NCBI GenBank assembly: GCA_011009095.1
Contig: VTPC01090562.1
Span: 236,188-300,187 of the forward strand
Origin: Ignelater luminosus
Lineage: Eukaryota > Arthropoda > Insecta > Coleoptera > Elateridae
Length of the DNA: 64,000 bases
Direction: 5' to 3'
Shown here: positions 1 through 11,430 of the stretch, in pieces
How the letters are laid out: every line of letters begins with the position of its first letter
How positions within the stretch are numbered: the first letter of the stretch is position 1
Position numbers and translations under genes: made by a program
The notes under the pieces: model-generated
What the model was told of the DNA's origin: nothing
Database searches by the model: none
The model's input: only the letters and a program-made list of their open reading frames with translations

Positions 1-441
1 TATTTTTCTGATTAACAGAATTACTGTAACTATCGATATGAATGATATTCCAAAAATTTTATTTGAATTATACAATAATCAACAGGTCAGAAGTCAACTT
101 CAATGTTAATTTGCTTTTTAAAATATTAACCGACGTAACAAGTGTAACAACAGAAAATAAATTGCAATTACCTCATTCGAGTTTCCGTTAAACTAGATAC
201 ATTGAAAAGATCTTAAATAAGGAAAACCATATTTAAATCGTGATAATAAAATTGTGATTAAAAACCTAATCTATAAGATAATATAAGCGTAAAAGTATTT
301 ATTTAAAAAGCAAAAACTAATATAAACTTGAAATAATTCGATAATAACGATTTTACAAAATCATAAAACCAAAACAATATGCAATAGAGTGCAGATAGAA
401 TTTGAAATATTGCAATATCAATAACAATTAACATTACAGTA

Positions 442-752
442 TAAAACAGTTTGTTTGTTCAAACACGGCCAAGCCTGTATCTTTTGTTTAATACTCACGA
501 TAGAGCAAAAAACTTTCAATAAAAGATGAATGTGATATGTTATTCCGTTAGTCAACTTTTTTTCTTAAATGGCACGATACATTTTTTGTTTCCCTATTAA
601 ATAAAGAATTTCTTCTTCTTTCTGGATATGTAAAAATATAGTCTTACATAACACAATTTTCAACATAAACGAATATTTATTGAACAATGTGAATATTATC
701 AAATACCTAACAGAAAACACGGTAGATATTGGAAATCTTGTGATTATCTAAG
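442..752 (+). repeat. Interspersed repeat family 1, copy a
   Basis: This roughly 310-bp block has a diverged copy in the same orientation at 58397-58720. Shared landmarks in the same order are 'GTTTGTTCAAACA', 'GATAGAGCAAAAA', 'ACATTTTTTGTTTC' and 'GATATTGGAAATCT'. No coding capacity is visible. It looks like an old non-autonomous element; the class is not clear. Confidence 0.7.
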
Positions 753-1117
753 AGACTGTCCAAGAAACGAGAAGATTAACTTTCTATTAAGATTGTTATA
801 ATCAGTTTAAGACATACAATCTACATAGTTACACTGTGTTATTTTCTAAATAATCTGTTCTTCTTTTCATTCTTATTGGAAGCGCACCCAGTACAGTCTG
901 AGAATCGCTGCTTTAGGACAATCTATGTATAATAACATACCTTTATAAAATAAGCTTAGGTACAAGTTACAGGTTCCATTGATGTTTGGATGAAAGTAGA
1001 TATATATTCTAAAAATTATTTTTTTTTCTATTTTCTAGACTAAATGTTCCTAAGCACCCAGTTATGTTTTGTACCTTGGCTTTTCTAATTACAAACAATC
1101 GAGACTCTAAATAATGT

Positions 1118-1590
1118 CACCAGCGTATAGTGATTAAACAAGTAGAATAACTCCCACAAAAAGCGGGAAATTAGCTTGACAACAAACCATCGATGTTAGA
1201 TGATATTTTAGAATCTATAATAGATGTCACGACGATTGAGAACCACACGTTGCCAATATTTTATTGTAATTGCGTGTAAACACTGATATACCTGGCGTAT
1301 ATTATTCTAATTTAGTTTGGTTTTTCTAAAACCTGAAATAAATAGTCTTAAATCGGTCAACTTTTATTTTTCACGTAGAAATCGCAGCTGTAGGCAGGAA
1401 TGCGCTATTGCTTTTCGCAATTGTTGGCAACTGTGTAGAAAAACTACTGGTAGCTACTGACTATTATATGACGACATCTGTTGGAATATATCTATATTAT
1501 CATCTAACCAGCCATTCAAGATCATCCGTCGGCGTTTACAAAGATCAAAGGATTTTTGAAGAGTTGGTCTACTTGTTACTTGACATTGCA
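1118..1590 (+). repeat. Interspersed repeat family 2, copy a
   Basis: This copy shares an ordered series of landmarks with 2908-3400 and 21790-22075: 'CCAGCGTATAGT', 'ACAAAAAGCGGGAAA', 'ATAATAGATGTCACGA', then 'GACATCTG' and a block ending near 'AAAGGATTTTTGAAGAG'. The copies are roughly 75-85 per cent alike by eye, with different internal indels. The short open frame at 1408-1596 lies in the repeat and is not credible as a gene. Confidence 0.7.
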
Positions 1591-2309
1591 TTTTAATGAA
1601 ATTAACATCAGAATATATTTATATGTTAATTTTCTTAAAATTAAAGTTCTTAAATACGCTTTGGATATAACTGACAATTTACCATACATAACCGAAAAAT
1701 GTATTACTTAGAGAAGGCAATATGACTCATCGGCGCAGAAACACTCAAGTGTTCGATCGAGTTCATTTTGCAAATAGGTATGCTACGCATCGCACTGACG
1801 TTCGTCTGTTTGCACACGTGTTTGCAATTCGCTCTTCCGTCTTGTTTTGTTTGTGATACGTCTATGGCGACATACATTGGCTTCGATTTTGATTATTCAC
1901 ACTGCCTTCTTTAACTGATACATTTTTACATGATGTGATATGATAACACGATAACTTGACAGTGACATTATTTAGTCTCGATTGTTTATAACCAAGGTTC
2001 ATAAATAATAGTGTGCTGTGAAATGCAGGTCTTTCCATCAGCTGCCATTTGTGATCGAAAAAGTTAGGATTAGATTAATGTAAATGATGTTATTTTCATA
2101 TTTTATAACAATTTATGTTGGAAATCAAGAAATTCTTTAAAATTGATATTTTGGAATTAGTCGGCATTTCTGATCCAATTGCTAAGAGAAACGTGTAGGA
2201 TGACCGACCTTTCACAGCATACTATTATTTCTAAACCTTGTTTGTAACTAGAAAAGCCAGGGTGACAAACAGTGTTTAGGAACATCTAGCCTAAGAAGCA
2301 GAAAAGAGA
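1591..2309. other. Intergenic, no gene seen
   Basis: AT-rich sequence with no open frame of substance, no RNA gene and no clear repeat border. A slightly GC-richer patch lies at about 1720-1870 but has no recognisable motif. Confidence 0.5.
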
Positions 2310-2455
2310 ATGACCTTTTTCTGCAACTGTCATTATAATGATAACTTTCCTGACTCAAAAAACATCAGGAAAGCGTCACTTTACCTGCCTAGGCAGGAAC
2401 ATTCTTTCCTAACTAATTTTATCAAGAACAAAATAACAAAGCTGAGGCAACATAA
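2310..2455 (+). repeat. Interspersed repeat family 3, copy a
   Basis: The stretch holds 'GTCACTTTACCTGCC' and then 'ACAAAGCTGAG', and is matched in the same order by 60905-61025. The open frame 2310-2564 lies across it and has no recognisable protein content. Confidence 0.55.
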
Positions 2456-2907
2456 AATTTCCATCGAATTTTGTTTTTTAGATTTTTCTATTTTAGAAAG
2501 AGATTGCTCGTCCTGTAAAGTATCATTTTCCCGACTTGTTACGGAACTAACTATTACATGTTAATATACAGTCAACTTTAATTTAAATTAGCAAATGGGA
2601 AAATCACAAAGTTATAAGAACTAATAAATACGCCAGTATTCATATAATATAATATTTCATACATTTTCTGAATAACATATTAACAAAAGATGTCAACTCA
2701 AAGCTTTATTTCTTACATAATAAATAATAATTTCCATTTGAGGAAATCTTATCTTCCAATCCACCACTTTAATAGCACTCTAAACATTTTGTTAAACTAT
2801 GTAAAAGTTTAAATATTTCAAGAACTGTTAAAGACAGGAGTATTAAGTATGGGTTTATTGAAAAGGTCTTTAAAAGTACCATCCAAAAATAAAATAAAAA
2901 TGTATGA

Positions 2908-3400
2908 CGTAATACCAGCGTATAGTTATTATCAAGTAAACCAACCCTTACAAAAAGCGGGAAACTACTTCAAAAACAAAACATTATGTTGGAGGATATA
3001 TTTGCGTTTTTATAATAGATGTCACGACGGTCGAACGCCGAGCGCGACGAAAGCAGTGTCGTACTCATGAATTCAGTGCTGGTGAATCTTTGTCAAAGAT
3101 ATTTGTGCATGATTTACATCCTCTCCTACTTAATATAATACCATTATAAATTTGGTAAATGAAATTAATAACAAAAAATGCCTAGTATTAAACTAGTGAA
3201 AGTAATGATCGGTAGGACCCTTTCTGGTAATTTATAATTCATAATCTCCATAAATAAATCTACGCACGCCATTGTCTAAGCGTAGCGACATCTGTTCGGG
3301 ACATATCGGTATTACTTATCCCCTAACTCCTGGTTGAAGTCATCGGTTGACATTTTAAAAGAACAAAAGATTTTTTGAAGAGTCAGAAGATAAGTCAGAA
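2908..3400 (+). repeat. Interspersed repeat family 2, copy b
   Basis: Second copy of the family described at 1118-1590, with the same landmark order. The 73-codon frame at 2849-3070 runs through it and is a by-product of the repeat. Confidence 0.7.
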
Positions 3401-4062
3401 TAAGTAAAACCAAAAACATTAGTTACCTGTTTCAGCGTTCTTGAGAAATATTCTTGGTATTGAAATTATTAAATTTACTTCGTAAATGTTTTCCACGCTG
3501 TATAATGTTAGTACAAGGTTAACTTTTCCATCTACATTCAAATTTTTGTTTTATAGGGGAAAACCATCAACCAAAAATGGCGGAAGAAAAAGTACAAGTA
3601 CAACCAGCATTGCTAGAGGTGGCTATAAATCTCCAAATCTGAAGATGTATAACATTTAAGATTGTTTCTGAGGATATGTTTCACTGTTGTAGCAATAGTA
3701 TGATCACCCTCACACTAATCTTTAAAATTTCCAATCGAAGTTGTGACGATCGTGTTTTTCTCCAACAATTACTGCAATACCAAATACCTACCCTTGTTTG
3801 AATCATACAAGATGTGACTCTGTTGCCCAATATTGAATATGGAAGGCCTTTAGACATACATCACAAATTCCTATATTCACAGAATCGTGACCAGTGGCCA
3901 AAGGGAAATCTTTGACAAATTAAAATATCTGCCAAGTTAGATTCAAGTGGACTATATTCACCATATGTATATAATTTTTAAGTTTTACATTATCCAGATA
4001 ACTAAAATATTTTTATTATATAACTTTCCTTTTTAGTGGATAAAGGTCAACCAGTATTGGAA

Positions 4063-4558
4063 CAGACATTGGAAAGTTACTTTAAAAAAGTAATTAGTTA
4101 CAGTTACAGTTACCTTATCAAAAAAATGTAATTAGTTACAATTACAGTTACTTGATTTTAAAAAGTAACTAGTTACCATTACAGTTCCTGCAAATATGTA
4201 ACTAAGTTACTTTACCGTTACTGTCAGTTATTTTGATTCTATAAAGAAAATAAAGAAAAACTTTTTAGAATCCATTAAAATTCAAGGTGATTCTAATTAA
4301 TTTTTCTTTGTATAAGCTTACTGTACAACTCTTAGAATTACACAATATGAAAATATGTATTTTCTGAACATCATCAAAACTAAATTTGAAAATCGATTAT
4401 TCCAGTAACGCACAAGTAACGACCTGAAGTCGTTACCGTTACACGCTTTTTGTAATTAGTTACAATTACTTTACTGCGTCTTTATAAAGTAACGCGTTAC
4501 CTTTAGCGTTACTGAAAAATGTAATTAATTACAAGTAACGCGTTACTTCCAATGTCTG
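4063..4558. mobile_element. hAT-type MITE rich in GTAAC motifs
   Basis: A 496-bp element bounded by inverted ends: 'CAGACATTGGAAAGTTAC' on the left and 'GTTACTTCCAATGTCTG' on the right. It is flanked by a perfect 8-bp direct duplication, TATTGGAA (4055-4062 and 4559-4566). An 8-bp target duplication with CA...TG ends is the signature of hAT transposons. The interior is full of GTAAC/GTTAC motifs in both orientations, so the strand can fold on itself. There is no transposase, so it must have been mobilised in trans. The intact duplication argues for a fairly recent insertion. Confidence 0.9.
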
Positions 4559-5275
4559 TATTGGAAGTATACTGTTTAATAATGAAGCCCCACACACTAA
4601 TGCTAAGTTACTTCAATATTAATTTGCCGTGCACATCCCAAAATAGGAACAGTTTTGACACATTTTTTCCAACTATCTTCTCTTGTTAAGTCATATTACT
4701 ATTTCGGAACATACGCAATTGCTTTGAAGCTTGTTTCAAATTTATAGCTTCATACTAAGTTAGGTATTATATACTTTTTTCTATTTTTTTTTGTTTAAAT
4801 CAAAGCAAACATAGATGTGCTAATATATTAAATAATTTACGAATTTACCAACCAGAGGTATTTTATTAATTTTTAAAAACGAATACAATCTCTAATAAAT
4901 TTTATAAAGTTTTTATATAAACTAGAACACATTCCATGCATTAAAATATAGCGTGATATAAAATAGAAATTAAAAATATAGTTAATAATAGCATATGAAC
5001 ACACTTTGTAGTTTTTTGTTTCTCTTTTGTTTTTGATAAATTAATATAAATATCTAAAGTTATTGTTATTACTTTTTTTAAATATATAATTTGAAAAAAA
5101 ATCACAATCCTTGACTAATCACTAAATTCTCAATGCACATTAAAGTTCTAAATATAATAATCTAGAATTTTACATAAAAAAATCATTTATACAGTTCTTT
5201 GTACATAGATCACAATGTAATAATATAATAATAATAATAATATAATATGTAAATTATAGACATCACTCTTCTTTT

Positions 5276-5281
5276 TTTATT
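5276..5281 (-). terminator. Polyadenylation signal AATAAA
   Basis: AATAAA on the minus strand, about 57 bases past the stop codon of the basic-protein exon at 5338. It is a likely but unproven cleavage signal for that gene. Confidence 0.5.
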
Positions 5282-5337
5282 ATTATTTTTTTAAGAAATA
5301 CTTATAAATTTTAATAACAAAAACAAGCTAACAATTC

Positions 5338-6180
5338 TTAAGTCGTTTGGCTTTTTAATATTTTTCGTTTCTTAAGTTTATCCATTTTAGTTGGTGCTTC
5401 AGTAGTAGTTGTGAGGCGCCGCAAAGGTCGTTTATTTCTTTTATTCTTTGTAGACGTCGATTTGGCAAAATTATGTACACGAAAGACTCCTACCTTACTT
5501 GGTCCAGCATCAGGAACCAGAGGTTTAATGTCCTGTATTCCAGGCCCTTTTGTTTTATGTGAAAACACCTGTGGATTATTTGCATGATCCCAGGCAACAA
5601 TCAAATTATCTTCACTTCCACCTTTTGGGTCATCACCTTTTCCTTTATACTTGGCAATCATACGTTTACCTTCACTACTTTTAATAAAACATATCTCACG
5701 TAACTTTAATCTATTATTCATATTTGTAGTTTCATCACTTTCGTTATTTTTACTTTTCGGTTGTTTCTCTTTGATTGTCTGCAGCTTGGATGTGACGTCT
5801 ACTTTTAATTTTTGGCGTGGTACATTTTGTACCGGTCGCACATTTGGAGTAGACTTAGATTTTTCATTACTTGTATTAGATTTTAGTTTGGAACTAGCTT
5901 CTTTCCTCATTTTACTTCTAATGTTTGTAAAAGATTTTGGTCTTGCTCGCGATACATTTACTACATTTGAACAGCTGGGTTGCGTGTTTACAGCTTCACG
6001 ATTTTCATATATATTCTCTTTGCGCTCGATAGGAACACTAGTGGAACGCATCGTTTTTGAAGTGATCCTTTTAGGGCCTTTAGCTGATGTTGAGCGTGTC
6101 TTTATAACAACACCACGAACTGATTTACCCTGTAGCAAAAATACCTTACCAGAGCTAATTTTTGTTAAAATTTTAAATGA
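5338..6180 (-). CDS. Last exon of a basic, lysine/serine-rich protein of unknown function
   Basis: I do not recognise this protein. On the minus strand an acceptor (pyrimidine-rich, ending 'TTTATACCTAG') opens an 843-base frame that closes with TAA at 5338-5340. There is no in-frame ATG until well inside the exon ('MRSTSVPIERK'), so at least one upstream coding exon is likely; I could not place it in the next 2 kb. A second acceptor-like CAG near 6130 could give a slightly shorter exon. The product is strongly basic and looks mostly disordered, with Lys/Ser/Thr-rich stretches. A more ordered-looking patch follows around 'ICFIKSSEGKRMIAKYKG' and 'LIVAWDHANNPQVF', and the tail ends in KMDKLKKRK. 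The Lys/Arg runs would suit nuclear localisation or nucleic-acid or microtubule binding, but that is inference. A long antisense frame (5651-6184) is a shadow of this exon. Confidence 0.7.
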   Translation of the reverse strand, partial: SFKILTKISSGKVFLLQGKSVRGVVIKTRSTSAKGPKRITSKTMRSTSVPIERKENIYENREAVNTQPSCSNVVNVSRARPKSFTNIRSKMRKEASSKLKSNTSNEKSKSTPNVRPVQNVPRQKLKVDVTSKLQTIKEKQPKSKNNESDETTNMNNRLKLREICFIKSSEGKRMIAKYKGKGDDPKGGSEDNLIVAWDHANNPQVFSHKTKGPGIQDIKPLVPDAGPSKVGVFRVHNFAKSTSTKNKRNKRPLRRLTTTTEAPTKMDKLKKRKILKSQTT

Positions 6181-6183
6181 CTA

Positions 6184-7689
6184 GGTATAAATAATAGTAC
6201 AAACAAAACACAGATAAGATTGAATCCTGTAAAATAAAAAAAGTTAAAAAAATTATTGTATAATGAAAAATAAAAATAAAAACTTGTCAATTACAAAAAA
6301 TTTTTTTAATTAATAAATTTCTGTCAGTACAATAAGTGTTACACACAAAAACACACTTTTTTAAAGCAAATTATAAAACTGGGTTATATTAAAATTTTAT
6401 TATTTTTATTTTTTAATTTTTTTTGTAATAAAAACAAATTCTAATACAAAAAGTCAGTGTTAACTAGAGCTACTAAAGTCTAAAATATTATTAAAATGTC
6501 AGTCTGTAACATATTTTTTCCCTTTTGAGTAGTTTGTTTTCTTTGAAATTATCACAATATTATTCTTGGCAATATTATTTTGATTGATGTAGGTGGTGCA
6601 TACTTATTAACAAAAGGAAGTGGTATGTAACTTATCAATTGTATCAATAAAATACAGGATTCTCTGATAAATTTTAAAAATCGAAATAATTGGATAGCTA
6701 TTATCATTAAGGTTGGCAAAGGAGAACTAACGCATTAATACAATACAACCTTATTTTATCAGAAGGTCCAAGGAATATGAATCTCTAAGCACTGATAGCT
6801 TGTTTTTCTTTCTAAAATAAAATTTGAATCAAGAAAATTTGGCCTATATGAACACCATGGCCTTCTCGATCAGGTCAGTTGTCACTTTTATACGGCTTCG
6901 GCATTTGTGTGTTTTCTATGTTAACCATCAAAGGCACCAGTTACCTGGTCAGCAATGCACTAAATTCAAATCATGGTTTGTTACTTTGTTAATCATCAAG
7001 ATTTGGCATCTATGTAATTTGCTCTGACTTGTCGTCTGAAAGCATATTTTGTTTTTCAAATTAATCAATATTATGGCACAACGAAATAGGTAACCTCAGG
7101 ATATTTTTCCAATTTACCACATTTACTTATTATGGGTATGCAACAGTGTATAAATTGAAAGTACATAGTTATTTATTAAATTTTGCCAATTGAATAAACT
7201 TTACACATGAAGGTTCATCTAGTTTATCTCGTGGTGACATACATGTGCAAAATTTCTTTGTTATTAGAGTATTTTTGTTATACAATTTTCATTTATATGG
7301 TTGTGTTGTTCTTTTTGAAGTTTTAAGTTTTTGCTGCTACCCCATGCTTATTCCAAATATTATTTTCCTAATTGGATGGAAAAAATCTTTAAAAGTCTTT
7401 TCATAAAGAAATTGATTTTAGCATCTTTTTGCTCAAATTCTCTTTTAACTCTTATAAATCTACGGTAGTAATAAGAATTCCTGAAAATTTACCTTCAGAC
7501 TGCAACTCAAACTTGATTACAAAGAATAAAGTCAATACGCACAGAATATTATTATAATACAATTATCCTAAAATTTTTGGATAACCTTAAAACTGAACTT
7601 CAAAATGTCAATTTGCAGCACTCTGTTTTAAAACTTGTGCTTTTTAAAGGCCAGGTAACTAGTGCCAAATTGGCAGGTTTAGAACTGCA
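6184..7689. other. Intergenic or upstream intron, no gene seen
   Basis: Very AT-rich, with poly-A/T tracts. It may contain the missing upstream exon(s) of the basic-protein gene, but no start codon plus donor is convincing. The short frame at 6824-7027 has no recognisable content. Confidence 0.45.
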
Positions 7690-8020
7690 ACTTCAGTTGA
7701 TTGCAACTTTTTAAACAACTCTTAACCAAACCAATGAGAATTACTGCTCGCACTGCAACTTTAATTGATCACATACTAATAAACAATCCCAATAAAGTTA
7801 TTAACTCTGGTACTAAACAAGTGCATCCATTCTCAGACCACAAACTTATTTTTTGTACTCTTAATTTTGAAATAACTACGTTGATACCTACTTATTTTAC
7901 ACTATGTGACTTCTCACATTTTGATATTGTTCGGTTTAATGAAATGTTAAGTTCAATTAGATGGGAAATAATTTTTGATATACCAGATGTAAATGATAAA
8001 TTTTTTGAATGAAACTATTT
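7690..8020 (+). mobile_element. LINE (non-LTR retrotransposon) endonuclease fragment
   Basis: The frame around 7701-8012 encodes 'ATLIDHILINNPNKVINSG' followed by 'PFSDHKLIFCTL'. This is the C-terminal signature of the apurinic-type endonuclease of CR1/Jockey-like LINEs, which ends with a [S/T]-L-I-D-x-[I/V]-x-[T/N]-N motif and an S-D-H catalytic motif. After the stop, recognisable residues continue in another frame ('NCFAPYKT'). No reverse transcriptase follows. It is a 5'- and 3'-truncated, decayed copy. Confidence 0.75.
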
Positions 8021-9171
8021 TACACAGTTTTAATTGTTTTGCTCCATACAAAACATGTGTTCACCAAACCAAAGGTACCATGACTCACAGACAATATCAA
8101 ATACATGATGTCATTTAACCTCAAACATGAATGTTAATTTTTCGTTTCCTGGTCTTAATCACTCTCTGTATAGCTGCTGCCTAGAGAGTAAACAAAGCAC
8201 TTCAGTGTCCTTTTTACCAATGGGTTGAATAGTTGTATTTTTCACTTGAAAGTTTCCAATATGTTTTAACATCTTAAAAGTATATCATTGCAATAGCAAA
8301 TAATTATTACTGTTTGCTACAGAATATACAAGCAAGGTTACTTTTTTACTCTCGAGGTAGTCATGTGATACCTGAGCTGTATTGTGTGTCAAAAGCTGGT
8401 GTTCAGCTTCATTACTTCAATTACAAAAAAAAGATACTATATAGAAAAATATAATGTAATAAACTTACAAAAAATATATCTTGATATAAATAAAACTCCT
8501 GCAATATTATAAAAGACTACGAGGAATTTGAATGTCAACCTAAAAATTTCAAAAAGAAACAAAACTTATTTTTGTATTTTATTCTACCTTGATCTTAATA
8601 CTTTCCATTATTGATTGTGGTAATACAGAGTGATCAAAAATATACTTATTTCCAATTTGAGATTTTTGGAAGGTGGATTTTAACAAGCACAGGTTAATGT
8701 GACAATTTTCACAAAAAAAAATAAACTTATTTAATCAAAGGTTACGTACAAAATAGGTTTGATTTTTAAAAAATAAATGATTTTACAACAGAATCTCTAT
8801 AAAAAAAGATTAAAATCTGCTTTTCAATTCATTTCCAAAAACAGTATTATTACATTTACATTTCTACTAAACAGTTATTTAGTATAAAAAATCAATTTAT
8901 TTTAACAGTTCTCTTTACAGACAATGTAAAGTGAACAGCATAATAGCTGAAACGGCATAGAAATATTAATTTGTAAAGGGTGCTTTACAGTTGGCAATCT
9001 TTCTTGCTGGCAATAAAAATTGCAGCAATTTTTGTTGCATAGAAGTATCTTGCTTTACATTTAGCAATTCTTTACAAGAAGTTTTTGTTGCAGCCAGGTT
9101 TAACAACAACAATTAGGTTCAAAACCATGTTTTATTGATGAGTAAAATTAGAGGAGCGACAAAAACATATA

Positions 9172-9725
9172 GGGGAAGGTTGGGTAGCCCCAGACAGCGG
9201 GTAACCACGGACATTTAAATTTCTAAGAAACCAGTCTAGATTGAAAACAAATCCAGTGAAAAAACAAAAAGGTAAAGGCGCTAAAAAGACGTTGAAGACA
9301 AAGAAAAATACTCAACGTCTTTCTGAAGAAGATCGAGAGACCGAATGTATCATATGTGGAGAAACTTTTGAAGAAGACTAGATTCAGTGCTATGATAGCA
9401 AAGACTGGGCCCATAAAGATTGTGTTTATATAGATGCTTCAGATATTCATTATTATTGTGATGTTTGTAAGGCCAATAAACGATTGGGCCACCATTGATT
9501 ACTATATCCGGGGCTACCCGCCATCTTTTGTGTTGCCAAAAAATTAAGGCCAAAGTGTTTTTAATATATTTTGTAAAAAAAATTTTGTTATGATTACTAA
9601 TTTTTAATTAATATGTTTGAAAAAGTTCCTTGTTTGATTTTGAGATTAAAATAAAGACAAAAAATTTGTTTATTATATTTTTATTTGCAATTCATTTAAG
9701 TGTCCGGGGCTACCCGACCTTACCG
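9172..9725 (+). mobile_element. pogo-like DNA element with TIRs and decayed transposase tail
   Basis: The left end is 'GGGGAAGGTTGGGTAGCCCC'. The right end on the other strand is 'CGGTAAGGTCGGGTAGCCCC'. Both are flanked by TA, as expected for Tc1/mariner/pogo insertion. Between them only the 3' end of a transposase gene remains (see 9300-9500). The element is a 554-bp internally deleted copy. Confidence 0.75.
9300..9500 (+). pseudogene. Broken C-terminal zinc-finger (PHD-like) segment of a pogo-type transposase
   Basis: In one plus-strand frame the sequence reads 'ECIICGETFEED', stop, 'IQCYDSKDWAHKDCVY' and 'YYCDVC'. This is a Cys2...Cys...His-x2-Cys...Cys2 spacing typical of the PHD-like finger at the C-terminus of many insect pogo/Tigger-like transposases. 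The stop (TAG) sits exactly where family members usually have a tryptophan before I-Q-C. The segment is preceded by a lysine-rich linker, as in the family. The DDE catalytic core is absent. Confidence 0.7.
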
Positions 9726-10182
9726 TAGAGAAAATACAGCATTATAAATAAAATAATCATTGCCCTATGAATATTTTTTTGAACTTTAAGGTAGTGTAGC
9801 TCCACAGGGGAGCGTTTTGGAAAAAATGTAATCTTTGTTTTCTTCTTATTTTTTGTCATAGAATAACATTCTTATATTTGTTTCATGCAATCTAAAAACA
9901 CCCTGCATTTATGCTTCTTTATAAAAAGAAGTATAAAAGGTAGTTTCAGAACTTAAAAAATGGAAAAGAAAACAAAGGATCTTCAGGAAAAGAAAAATCT
10001 CCTCTACAGTTCCAGAGTAGACAGAAAATCCAAAAGCAGAAGGTATTGGTGAAGAGTCGGTGGTGAGCAATTGCAGTGCATGTCCTGCATATCCCATTAG
10101 TATACTGGAGGGTCCTGGACCCCTGGTGGAACTTCTCAGCTCCAGTAGCAGCAGTAAGTACCATTGTCTAGGTATTGCCTGG

Positions 10183-10580
10183 TATTCCCCATGACTTCAC
10201 TGGATACTGCATGGTGGGCACTTGGGTATCATACCCATAGTACTGCATATTGTTGGTCGGAGCCCCGAGGAGACTATTCCCCCGTGTACTGTACTGTAAG
10301 GTGAGTGTAAGCTATTCCCCATAACCTTGCCGGATATTGTGTGATGGGCACTTAGGTGTCATTCCTATGATACTGCATATTGTTGGTTGGGCCCCTGAGG
10401 AGATTATTTCACCATGTACTGTACTGTATAGTGGGTGTAAGTTATTCCCCTTCACCTTAATGGATATTGTGTGATGGGCACTTAGGTGTCATTCCCTGGT
10501 ACTGCCTACTGCTGATCAGAGCTCTAAAGGGGCTACTCCTCCGTGCGATGTATCGCAGATACCGCAGCTATTCCCCATAT
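10183..10580. repeat. Minisatellite, about 130-bp unit, just over three copies
   Basis: The mark 'TATTCCCC' starts units at 10183, 10313, 10443 and about 10569 (spacings 130, 130 and 126). Each full unit carries 'GGATATTGTGTGATGGGCAC', 'CTTAGGTGTCAT', 'ACTGCATATTGTTGGT' and 'GTACTGTACTGTA' or diverged forms of them. The units are GC-richer than the surroundings. The open frame 10467-10682 is a by-product. Confidence 0.85.
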
Positions 10581-11430
10581 ATAAGGTTTTGTTGTTGTTT
10601 TGGGCACATCAAACTTTCCCTGATGACACATGGCCATCACTCTTCTAGGATCAGCCTCATTGGTGATATATTATGGTCCTGAAGCTGCCAAACATCAAGA
10701 TTTCACCATCCATACTGTTATTCACTGACTGCCTGAAGTTTGAGCTATCCACATCTACTCCTAGTGCTTGAGCTGATGAATGAATGCACCCTCTTTCCTT
10801 AAATAAATTCCCCTTTCATTTCTTGTTTTAGAAGCTTTAATAAATTGAATTTAATTATAATAGAATGTTGAGTTTTTTTTTTAAAATTTTTAATAGTAGT
10901 GACTAAGTTACACTGGCAAAGAGTTTGGTACCTTCGTCTCTAAATAAAGTACCTGGCGCCCAAGAAAATTCAAATAAGCAAAACCCACAAAAAGGTTACA
11001 AAACTAGTGATTAAGATCAAATCATTTTTATTAAATCACATACACATACCAAATACTTTAATGGAATACTAATTATTAATTACTGGTTTGCTAAAAGTAT
11101 TCAAATACAAATTACTAAATACTTTAAAAGTATTCAAAATAGTATTCTAAATACTTAAGTATCTTACATCTTTCAATACTTGCTAGCTCTGATTTTGTTT
11201 AAAAAAATAAAATTATTTGTGGGGTCGAAATGAAAAAGTTACTAACTAAATAAGTCCCTAGAATTGCTACTGCAATGCAATAAAAATATCTCCTTATCTA
11301 TTTTTTGCAATTGTAATAAAAGTTGCAGCATTGCAGCAACTCTGTGAACTGGTAGAAATATGCTTTTCACAACAAAACTTACTGCAATCTTGATGCTAGC
11401 AAGAAAGTTTGCCAACTGTAAAGTGCCCCT

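Larger units (their letters stand above)
8979..11430. mobile_element. Possible 2.45-kb DNA transposon with long TIRs, filled by nested repeats
   Basis: The left end reads 'GGGTGCTTTACAGTTGGCAA' and the reverse complement of the right end reads 'GGGGCACTTTACAGTTGGCA'. Similarity continues about 35-50 bases inward ('TTTCTTGCTGGCAA' against 'TTTCTTGCTAGCAT', then 'TTGCAG'). TAA lies outside both ends, compatible with a 3-bp PIF/Harbinger-like target duplication. A pogo-like element (9172-9725) and a 130-bp minisatellite lie between the ends. No Harbinger-type transposase is visible. Alternatively these are two solo copies of a short element in opposite orientation. Confidence 0.5.

Noticed and set aside
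4063..4558. GTAAC motifs at short intervals looked like a tandem array or CRISPR-like repeat
   Set aside because: Motifs are in both orientations with irregular spacing, inside TIRs with an 8-bp target duplication; it is a hAT MITE.
5651..6184. 177-codon plus-strand frame rich in Leu/Phe/Ser
   Set aside because: Exact antisense of the basic-protein exon; its hydrophobic look comes from reverse-reading Lys/Glu/Asn codons.
10467..10682. 71-codon frame in the minisatellite
   Set aside because: Arises from the tandem repeat and its right flank; no recognisable protein.
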